Shown: in pieces, positions 1 through 4,756 of the stretch
How the letters are laid out: every line of letters starts with the position of its first letter
How positions within the stretch are numbered: the stretch's first letter is position 1
From: RGIG1959 sp051877215
GTDB lineage: Bacteria > Bacillota > Clostridia > Oscillospirales > Acutalibacteraceae
Length of the DNA: 6,869 nt
NCBI GenBank assembly: GCA_051877215.1
Contig: JBJEIR010000200.1
Span: 1-6,869, forward strand
Reading direction: 5' to 3'
The notes under the pieces: generated by a model
Seen by the model: the letters and a program-made list of their open reading frames with translations, nothing else
Databases searched by the model: none
Told to the model about the DNA's origin: nothing
Translations under genes and position numbers: made by a program

Positions 1-1
1 A

Positions 2-71
2 GAGGGAGGCAGGCGTCAACCCCACCGTCACGGCTTGACGCCGTGCCACCTCCCCATTACACAGGGGAGGC
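2..71 (+). repeat. Palindromic intergenic repeat, left copy 1
   Basis: Seventy bases that reappear in inverted orientation at 6836-6768 with three substitutions and one single-base indel. The unit is rich in internal dyads. GGCGTCAA (12-19) pairs with TTGACGCC (35-42), extended by 8-11 with 44-47 and 4-7 with 51-54. An alternative hairpin is CACGGC (29-34) with GCCGTG (40-45). A second stem-loop is CCTCCCC (49-55) with GGGGAGG (64-70) around the loop ATTACACA. No coding capacity is evident. It lies downstream of the galE terminator. The unit may continue left of the window, since the match runs to base 2. I infer a dispersed, non-autonomous intergenic repeat; its function is unknown. Confidence 0.8.
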
Positions 72-95
72 ATCGGCGGACACAAATGCCGTGTT

Positions 96-131
96 GTCAA
101 CCCTGCCCTTTCCCCATTACACAGGGGAGGC
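96..131 (+). repeat. Palindromic intergenic repeat, shortened copy 2
   Basis: A second, shorter copy of the unit at 2-71 in the same orientation. It shares GTCAACCC (96-103; compare 15-22) and a 21-base identical block at 111-131 (compare 51-71), which lies exactly 60 bases downstream of the first. It lacks the roughly 21 bases that carry the central CACGGC/GCCGTG hairpin. The TCCCC (111-115) and GGGGA (124-128) stem remains. It looks like a tandem but decayed or internally deleted member of the same family. Confidence 0.65.
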
Positions 132-171
132 TCCGGTACAACAGGTTTTTCGCCGGGAAAAAGCAGCGCAC

Positions 172-212
172 AAAAAAACACCCCGCACCGACCGGACTGT
201 CGGTGCGGGGTG
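172..212 (-). terminator. Intrinsic terminator of galE
   Basis: Read on the minus strand, this is a perfect 14-bp GC-rich stem (bases 212-199 with 192-179) around the 6-base loop 198-193, followed at once by seven T (178-172). It begins 54 bases downstream of the galE stop codon. It is a textbook rho-independent terminator in that orientation. On the plus strand the stem is preceded by A7 but followed by no T-run, so it should act mainly on minus-strand transcription. Confidence 0.95.
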
Positions 213-265
213 ATGGTAGCCGAGAAAAGCCGTGCGTTTAAAAAAGGAAACCCTGTGCGAAAAGC

Positions 266-1282
266 TTATGCGTCGTAGCCCCTCGGATTTTGCGACTGCC
301 AGCGCCAAGAATCCCGGCACATATCTTCGAGTGTCAGCTCCGCCTGCCAGCCGAGCAGTGCCTTTGCCTTGGCGGGGTCGGAATAGCAGGTCGCAATATC
401 CCCCTCGCGGCGGGGCGCGATGCGGTAAGGAACGGGCACATGATTCGTTTTCTCAAAGGTCTTGACGATATCGAGCACGCTGTAGCCGACGCCGGTGCCG
501 AGATTGATCGGCTCCGCACCCGTATGGGAAAGCGCATACGCCACCGCCTTGACATGGCCACGGGCGAGATCCACCACATGGATATAATCGCGCACGCCGG
601 TGCCGTCGGGCGTGTCATAATCGTCGCCGAACACGGCGAGCTGCGGCAGCTTGCCGATCGCCACCTGCGAGACAAACGGCATCAGGTTGTTTGGGATGCC
701 GTTCGGGTCCTCGCCGATGCGCCCGCTCTTATGCGCGCCGATGGGGTTGAAATAGCGAAGCAGCACGGCGCTCCATGCGGGATCGGACGCGCACACATCC
801 TTGAGAATTTCCTCAATCACATATTTGGTGCGCCCGTAGGGGTTGGTGACCGCGCCGGTTTTCATGGTTTCGTTGAGCGGCGAGACATTGTTCATGCCGT
901 AAACCGTGGCGGAGGAGCTGAAAATGATGCATTTGCAGCCCGCGTCGCGCATCACATCGCAAAGCACCAAGGTGCCGTTGACGTTGTTGTCGTAATACTC
1001 CAGCGGCTTGTGCACCGATTCGCCGACGGCCTTGAGCCCGGCAAAATGAATGACCGCCTCGATTTTGTTTTCCGAAAATACGCGGCGAAGCCCCTCGCGG
1101 TCGCGGATATCGCACTCATAAAAAGGAAACTCCTTGCCGGACAGCTCCTTTACCCGGGTCAGCGCCTCGGGCTTGCTGTTGTAGTAGTTGTCCACGACCA
1201 CGATGTCGTAACCTGCCGCCAGCATTTCCACGCAGGTATGGCTGCCGATATATCCGCAGCCGCCGGTAATAAGTATTGCCAT
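266..1282 (-). CDS. galE: UDP-glucose 4-epimerase GalE
   Basis: Cytosolic NAD-dependent short-chain dehydrogenase-type epimerase that interconverts UDP-galactose and UDP-glucose (Leloir pathway, and UDP-Gal supply for glycans). The protein is 338 residues, the same length as E. coli GalE, and aligns to it without visible length change. Seen: Rossmann motif G7xxG10xxG13 (TGGCGYIGSH), D31 at the end of beta-2 for the NAD ribose, HFAGLKAVGESV (79-90), YYDNNVNGTL (96-105), catalytic SSSATVYG with S124, the Y149xxxK153 pair in NPYGRTK, RYFNP (176-180), and RREGD (291-295) near the substrate end. Residue 299 is Cys, where E. coli has Tyr; small residues here are known to admit N-acetylated UDP-sugars. 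ATG at 1282 is preceded by GGAGG (1295-1291) with an 8-base spacer. The gene is monocistronic: its own promoter lies upstream and a strong terminator downstream. No galK or galT is present in the window. Confidence 0.97.
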   Translation of the reverse strand: MAILITGGCGYIGSHTCVEMLAAGYDIVVVDNYYNSKPEALTRVKELSGKEFPFYECDIRDREGLRRVFSENKIEAVIHFAGLKAVGESVHKPLEYYDNNVNGTLVLCDVMRDAGCKCIIFSSSATVYGMNNVSPLNETMKTGAVTNPYGRTKYVIEEILKDVCASDPAWSAVLLRYFNPIGAHKSGRIGEDPNGIPNNLMPFVSQVAIGKLPQLAVFGDDYDTPDGTGVRDYIHVVDLARGHVKAVAYALSHTGAEPINLGTGVGYSVLDIVKTFEKTNHVPVPYRIAPRREGDIATCYSDPAKAKALLGWQAELTLEDMCRDSWRWQSQNPRGYDA

Positions 1283-1304
1283 TTTTCTTTCCTCCGTGTA
1301 TAAT
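1276..1304 (+). promoter_or_regulatory. Sigma-A-type promoter for the nucleotidyltransferase gene
   Basis: TTGCCA (1276-1281; 5 of 6 to TTGACA), a 17-base spacer, then a perfect TATAAT (1299-1304). The expected start of transcription is near 1311, giving a leader of about 178 bases before the ATG at 1489. The -35 box overlaps the galE start codon (1282-1280, read on the other strand), and the spacer carries the galE ribosome binding site on the opposite strand. The motif match is strong but activity is not shown by sequence alone. Confidence 0.7.
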
Positions 1305-1311
1305 AAAGATG

Positions 1312-1330
1312 CGGCTCTTGCGTTGAGCCG
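1312..1330. other. Leader hairpin in the overlapping 5' regions
   Basis: CGGCTC (1312-1317) and GAGCCG (1325-1330) form a 6-bp stem around a 7-base loop. The hairpin would sit at the extreme 5' end of the plus transcript (predicted start near 1311). Its complement lies in the galE leader. It may protect the 5' end or be incidental. No T-run follows, so it is not a terminator. Confidence 0.4.
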
Positions 1331-1368
1331 GGTAAAGCAGCACCGCCGCCAAAATAGAGTATAGTTTT

Positions 1369-1397
1369 ATTATACACATATTTTTTTTTGAACGCAA
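1369..1397 (-). promoter_or_regulatory. Promoter of galE
   Basis: On the minus strand: TTGCGT (1397-1392; TTG matches the -35 consensus), a 17-base spacer containing an A9 tract, and a perfect TATAAT (1374-1369). The predicted start is near 1362, giving a leader of about 80 bases to the galE ATG. The -10 lies inside a small dyad, GTATA (1359-1363) with TATAC (1371-1375), which could be an operator. The -35 is weak, but the -10, spacing and A-tract make this the best galE promoter in the gap. Confidence 0.65.
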
Positions 1398-1488
1398 CCG
1401 TTTTATCCGATTTTTCCTAAAGTCTGCGTATCTTTTTGCGACGGCGCCGCTTTGGTTTCCCGAATTTAAAAAAGAAGGACTGTTTTGT

Positions 1489-2424
1489 ATGAGCGAGAAA
1501 AAACCGACCCTTGTCATCATGGCTGCCGGTATGGGCAGCCGCTTCGGCGGGCTGAAACAAATCACGCCCGTCGGACCGAACGGCGAAAAGCTGATCGAAT
1601 ATGCGATTTATGACGCGGTGCAGGCGGGCTTCGGCAAGGTGGTCTTTATCATCAAGCACGCCATTGAAAAGGATTTCAAGGAGCACATCGGCGACCGCAT
1701 CGCGGCGCATATTCCCGTCGAATATGTCTATCAGGAGCTCGACTGTCTGCCCGAGGGCTTCTCTGTCCCCGAAGGACGCGAAAAGCCGTGGGGCACCGGT
1801 CACGCCATTTTGTGCTGTGACGGCGTGGTGGACACCCCCTTTGCCGTCATCAACGCGGATGATTATTACGGTCAAACCTGTTTTTCTCTTCTCGCCGATT
1901 TTTTCCGCAGCAGCCAGCAGGAGGACAAGCTCCATTTTGCCATGGTGGGCTATGTGCTTGAAAACACCCTGACCGAAAACGGGTATGTCTCCCGCGGCGT
2001 ATGCGTGACCGACGAAAACGGTCTGCTGACCGATATCACCGAGAGAACGCACATCGAATGGCGCGACGGCAAAGCCGCCTTTACCGAGGACGAGGGCAGC
2101 ACCTGGACGGTGCTGCCGCAGGGCGCGCCCGTTTCGATGAACTGCTGGGGCTTCCCCGCCGGCACACCCGCGCATTTCAAGTCGCTGTTTGCCGCGTTTT
2201 TGGAAAATCTGCAGCGCGACCCGCAGGCCAATCCGCAAAAAGCGGAGTTCTATTTGCCCTTTGCGGTGGATAGTATGATGAATGAGGGAATCGCGGACAC
2301 CACCGTGCTGCGCACACAGGATAAATGGTACGGCATGACCTATAAAGAGGATCGCGACGCCGTGATAAACGCGATCCGCCGCATGGTAGACGAGGGGAAA
2401 TACCCCGCGTCCTTGTGGGAATGA
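1489..2424 (+). CDS. Predicted sugar-1-phosphate nucleotidyltransferase
   Basis: A 311-residue cytosolic protein of the NTP_transferase superfamily (GT-A-like fold), which joins an NTP and a sugar 1-phosphate to give an NDP-sugar and pyrophosphate. Seen: the N-terminal nucleotide-binding signature AAGMGSRFGGLKQ (12-24), a variant of GxGxRxxPxxxxK; GTGHA (102-106), the usual base/sugar-contacting segment; NADDYYG (122-128) with acidic residues D124/D125 for the divalent metal; SMNCWGF (216-222); and a C-terminal helical tail with WYGMTYKEDRD (280-290). The ATG at 1489 has AGAAGGA (1473-1479) 9 bases upstream. The length is normal for a single catalytic domain with a short C-terminal extension and no acyltransferase-like beta-helix. 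Being next to galE suggests UTP and glucose, galactose or an N-acetylhexosamine 1-phosphate, but the substrate cannot be read from the sequence. It is not a clear GalU. Confidence 0.85.
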   Translation: MSEKKPTLVIMAAGMGSRFGGLKQITPVGPNGEKLIEYAIYDAVQAGFGKVVFIIKHAIEKDFKEHIGDRIAAHIPVEYVYQELDCLPEGFSVPEGREKPWGTGHAILCCDGVVDTPFAVINADDYYGQTCFSLLADFFRSSQQEDKLHFAMVGYVLENTLTENGYVSRGVCVTDENGLLTDITERTHIEWRDGKAAFTEDEGSTWTVLPQGAPVSMNCWGFPAGTPAHFKSLFAAFLENLQRDPQANPQKAEFYLPFAVDSMMNEGIADTTVLRTQDKWYGMTYKEDRDAVINAIRRMVDEGKYPASLWE

Positions 2425-2425
2425 T

Positions 2426-2454
2426 ACGCGCCGCTCTTTGACAAAGGGCCGCGT
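2426..2454 (+). terminator. Hairpin after the nucleotidyltransferase gene, possible weak terminator
   Basis: It starts two bases after the TGA. ACGCG (2426-2430) pairs with CGCGT (2450-2454), and GCTCTTTG (2433-2440) pairs with CAAAGGGC (2442-2449) including one G-T wobble, with a two-base bulge at 2431-2432. The downstream bases CCGCTTCTCTC are pyrimidine-rich but carry no T-run, so any termination is probably weak. It contains a TTGACA that has no matching -10. Confidence 0.4.
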
Positions 2455-2476
2455 CCGCTTCTCTCAAAAGGCCTTC

Positions 2477-2502
2477 AACGGGCGGGAGCAGTCCCGCCCG
2501 TT
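2477..2502 (+). terminator. Perfect 11-bp hairpin upstream of mntP, terminator or leader element
   Basis: Bases 2477-2487 pair perfectly with 2492-2502 around the tetraloop GCAG; nine of the eleven pairs are within or next to a G/C-rich core. Only three T follow (within TTTGCC), and the mntP ribosome binding site begins 8 bases later. It could terminate the upstream transcript inefficiently, stabilise the mRNA end, or influence mntP expression. It does not resemble the yybP-ykoY manganese riboswitch. Confidence 0.5.
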
Positions 2503-2510
2503 TGCCAAAA

Positions 2511-2520
2511 GGAAAGGGAG
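2511..2520 (+). promoter_or_regulatory. Ribosome binding site that fixes the mntP start
   Basis: The purine-rich GGAAAGGGAG lies 8 bases before the ATG at 2529. The frame stays open upstream to a TTG at 2502, but that start would place this site inside the coding region and add nine residues ahead of the conserved first membrane segment, so the ATG is preferred. Confidence 0.75.
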
Positions 2521-2528
2521 CGGACAAC

Positions 2529-3089
2529 ATGACGCTTTGGGAGCTGCTGCTCATCGCGGCAGGACTGTCGATGGACGCGTTTGCCGTCGCGGTGTGTAAG
2601 GGGCTTGGTATGCGCCGCCTGTCTGTTCGGCAGGCGCTGCTTATCGGCGGCTTTTTCGGCGGCTTTCAGGCGCTGATGCCGCTTGTCGGCTGGCTGCTGG
2701 CAAGGCAGTTCGCGGCCGCGATCGCCGCGTTTGACCACTGGGTCGCCTTTTGTCTGCTCGCCGTCATCGGCGGCAACATGATCGTTGACGCCGCCTTTGA
2801 CAAAGAGGAAAGCGCCCCTTTCGACCGCCTTTGCCTGCGTGAGCTGACGCTGCTTTCGCTCGCGACCAGCATCGACGCGCTGGCGGTGGGCATCACCCTT
2901 GCGCTGCTGCCCGACACCGATATTGTGTTATCGGTATCGCTCATCGGCGCGATCACCTTTGCTCTTTCGGTTGTCGGCGTGACCGTCGGCAACAAATACG
3001 GCCGCCGTTTTGAGCGAAAAGCGGCGGTGACGGGCGGCGTCATCCTGATTTTGATCGGCCTTAAGACACTGCTCGAACACATTTTGTAA
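2529..3089 (+). CDS. mntP: Manganese efflux pump MntP
   Basis: A 186-residue integral membrane protein of the MntP (former DUF204) family, which exports Mn2+ to prevent manganese toxicity. Six hydrophobic segments are visible, at about residues 4-22, 36-58, 71-88, 106-127, 132-153 and 165-183. The family's internal duplication shows as GLSMDAFAVAVCKG (12-25) and ATSIDALAVGI (112-122). Their conserved aspartates D16 and D116 correspond to the metal-site aspartates of E. coli MntP. Other family marks are HW (70-71), IGGNMI (80-85), VGNKYG (153-158) and the C-terminal GGVILILIGLKTLLEH (169-184). The length is typical. A hairpin precedes the gene and an intrinsic terminator follows it. It is flanked by sugar-phosphate genes with no functional link that I can see. 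I found no manganese riboswitch and no convincing promoter in the 104-base gap, so read-through from the nucleotidyltransferase is possible. Confidence 0.95.
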   Translation: MTLWELLLIAAGLSMDAFAVAVCKGLGMRRLSVRQALLIGGFFGGFQALMPLVGWLLARQFAAAIAAFDHWVAFCLLAVIGGNMIVDAAFDKEESAPFDRLCLRELTLLSLATSIDALAVGITLALLPDTDIVLSVSLIGAITFALSVVGVTVGNKYGRRFERKAAVTGGVILILIGLKTLLEHIL

Positions 3090-3109
3090 ACAACAAATTT
3101 TTCATACCC

Positions 3110-3158
3110 GCCGCTGCGGCGACACTGCGGGACAAGCCCCGCGCCGGGCGGCTTTTTT
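3110..3158 (+). terminator. Intrinsic terminator between mntP and the phosphohexomutase
   Basis: GCCGC (3110-3114) pairs with GCGGC (3148-3152). The stem continues, after a one-base bulge, with CGGC (3117-3120) to GCCG (3143-3146). An inner hairpin is GCGGG (3127-3131) with CCCGC (3138-3142). Six T follow immediately (3153-3158), as in a rho-independent terminator. It starts about 20 bases after the mntP stop. The T-run ends one base before the AGGAGG (3160-3165) of the next gene, so any transcript of that gene starting upstream must pass through it. Confidence 0.75.
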
Positions 3159-3159
3159 C

Positions 3160-3165
3160 AGGAGG
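3160..3165 (+). promoter_or_regulatory. Ribosome binding site of the phosphohexomutase
   Basis: A full AGGAGG lies 9 bases before the ATG at 3175, which settles the start. It is unusual in lying directly against the T-run of the preceding terminator-like hairpin. Confidence 0.85.
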
Positions 3166-3174
3166 AAAAACAAC

Positions 3175-4695
3175 ATGACGGACTGGAAACATTTTAAAAG
3201 CGGAACCGACATCCGTGGCGTCGCCATCGAGGGTGTTGACGGCGAACCGCTCGACCTGACCGACGAAGCGGTCGAAACGATGGCAAAGGCGTTTGCCGCG
3301 TGGCTCTCCGACAAAACGGGGAAAGAGCCGTCCGCGCTTCGCATTTCGGTGGGACGGGACAGCCGTCTGTCGGGGCCGCGTATGGCAAACGCCGTGTGCA
3401 AAGGGCTTTGTGAAAGCGGCGTGACCGTCTATGAATGCGGACTGTGCTCCACGCCCGCCATGTTTATGTCTACGCTGGATCTGCCGTGCGACGGCGCGGT
3501 GCAGCTCACCGCCAGCCATCACCCCTATCACCGCAACGGTCTGAAATTTTTCCGTCCGAGCGGCGGCTTGGAAAGCGAGGATATCGCGGATATTCTCGCG
3601 CGCTGTGAAGCGGGCGGCTTTGCCGCCGCAGGCGACGCGGGCGCGGTCATCCCCACCGACTATATGCCGCGCTATGCCAAACGCCTGCGCGATCTCATTC
3701 AAAACGGCGTGAATGCCGACGATTTTGCTCATCCGCTGCTTGGCTTTCATATTGTCGTCGACGCAGGCAACGGCGCGGGCGGCTTTTATGCCGAGCAGGT
3801 GCTCGCCCCGCTCGGTGCGGACATCTCGGGCAGTCAGTTTTTAGAGCCGGACGGCCGTTTCCCAAACCACATTCCGAATCCGGAAAACGAAGACGCCATG
3901 CGCTCGGTTTGCGCCGCCACCGTCGCGGCAAAGGCCGATCTCGGCGTCATCTTTGACACCGATGTCGACCGCGCAGGCTGCGTCGGCGCCGACGGCCGCG
4001 AAATCAACCGCAACCGCCTTGTGGCGCTCGCCGCGGCGATCGCGCTTGAAAACGAGCCGGGCGGCACCGTCGTCACCGATTCGGTGACCTCCGACGGGCT
4101 CAAACGCTTCATTGAACAGACGCTCGGCGGCAGACACCACCGCTTTAAACGCGGCTATAAAAATGTCATCAACGAGGCCATCCGCCTCGAAAACGAAGGG
4201 CGGCGCGCACCGCTCGCCATCGAGACCTCCGGTCACGCGGCGCTGCGGGAAAACTATTTTCTCGACGACGGCGCCTATCTCATCACCCGCATCATCATCA
4301 AGGCGGCGCAGCTTCGCGCCGAAGGCCGCTCCCTTGAAGACCTGATCGCGCCGCTGGCCGAACCGGCGGAAGGGGTGGAGCTGCGCTTTGCCATCAAAGA
4401 GCGGGATTTTCGCCCCTACGGCACGCAGGTGCTCAAAGAGCTGGAGCGCTTTGCGCGCGAAAGCGGCTTTGCGGTCGCGGACGACAGCTTTGAAGGGGTG
4501 CGTATTTCCTTTGACGAAACGCAGGGCGACGGCTGGGCGCTGCTGCGCCTGTCGGTGCACGACCCCGTCATGCCGATGAATATCGAGAGCAACCAAGCGG
4601 GCGGCTGCCGCCTCATCGCCGCTCGGCTTCGCGGGTTTATGGAGCGCTTTTCACAGCTCGACTGCTCCAAAATGGCCGCCTATCTCGACAACTGA
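3175..4695 (+). CDS. Alpha-D-phosphohexomutase (phosphomannomutase/phosphoglucomutase family)
   Basis: A 506-residue cytosolic enzyme of the four-domain alpha-D-phosphohexomutase superfamily, which moves phosphate between C1 and C6 of a hexose via a phosphoserine and Mg2+. Seen in order: an N-terminal domain with GTDIRG (10-15) and SVGRDSRLSG (58-67); the active serine loop TASHHPYHRNGLKFF (112-126) with phosphoserine S114; the metal loop DTDVDRAG (261-268), a DxDxDR motif with D261/D263/D265; a KRGYKNV segment (325-331); the sugar-binding loop ETSGHAALRENYFLDDGAY (350-368); and a C-terminal domain from about residue 400. The usual phosphate-loop motif RxSGTEP is not evident; RLSVHDPVMPMNIES (458-472) takes its place. 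TASHHP in place of the common TASHNP, together with this C-terminus, suggests a divergent subfamily. Glucose, mannose or glucosamine specificity cannot be assigned. It probably feeds hexose 1-phosphate to a nucleotidyltransferase such as 1489-2424. Confidence 0.92.
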   Translation: MTDWKHFKSGTDIRGVAIEGVDGEPLDLTDEAVETMAKAFAAWLSDKTGKEPSALRISVGRDSRLSGPRMANAVCKGLCESGVTVYECGLCSTPAMFMSTLDLPCDGAVQLTASHHPYHRNGLKFFRPSGGLESEDIADILARCEAGGFAAAGDAGAVIPTDYMPRYAKRLRDLIQNGVNADDFAHPLLGFHIVVDAGNGAGGFYAEQVLAPLGADISGSQFLEPDGRFPNHIPNPENEDAMRSVCAATVAAKADLGVIFDTDVDRAGCVGADGREINRNRLVALAAAIALENEPGGTVVTDSVTSDGLKRFIEQTLGGRHHRFKRGYKNVINEAIRLENEGRRAPLAIETSGHAALRENYFLDDGAYLITRIIIKAAQLRAEGRSLEDLIAPLAEPAEGVELRFAIKERDFRPYGTQVLKELERFARESGFAVADDSFEGVRISFDETQGDGWALLRLSVHDPVMPMNIESNQAGGCRLIAARLRGFMERFSQLDCSKMAAYLDN

Positions 4696-4708
4696 TATTT
4701 GCAAAATA

Positions 4709-4738
4709 AGACGCCGCGACCGCTTTTTTAAGGCGTCT
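4709..4738 (+). other. Hairpin with T-run in its loop, upstream of prmA
   Basis: AGACGCC (4709-4715) pairs perfectly with GGCGTCT (4732-4738) around a 16-base loop that contains six T (4724-4729). It lies in the 61-base gap between the mutase stop and prmA, and ends 3 bases before the AAGGAG (4741-4746) of prmA. The geometry does not fit an intrinsic terminator, because the T-run is in the loop. Read-through from the mutase into prmA is therefore plausible. Confidence 0.45.
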
Positions 4739-4756
4739 GTAAGGAGCGCAACCGTT

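Noticed and set aside
2..131. CRISPR array
   Set aside because: Only two unequal repeat copies, both palindromic and with internal deletion; no regular spacer series and no cas genes.
35..241. 68-codon plus-strand frame across the left repeats and the galE terminator
   Set aside because: Translates repeats and a terminator stem; no ribosome binding site.
290..1303. Long open frame (337 codons) antisense to galE
   Set aside because: It mirrors galE almost end to end, has no recognisable family and composition typical of a reverse-frame shadow in GC-rich DNA. galE itself has all catalytic motifs.
1417..2238. Antisense open frame over the nucleotidyltransferase gene
   Set aside because: No ribosome binding site or family motifs; the opposite strand encodes a clear enzyme.
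2438..2466. Consensus -35 TTGACA (2438-2443) as an mntP promoter
   Set aside because: At 16-18 bases spacing only CTCTCA/TCTCAA-like sequences occur, far from TATAAT, and the box lies within a hairpin stem.
2425..2528. yybP-ykoY manganese riboswitch before mntP
   Set aside because: The gap is short and holds two simple hairpins; I do not see the conserved paired loops of that class.
3841..4596. Antisense open frame inside the phosphohexomutase gene
   Set aside because: Shadow of a GC-rich gene; no motifs.
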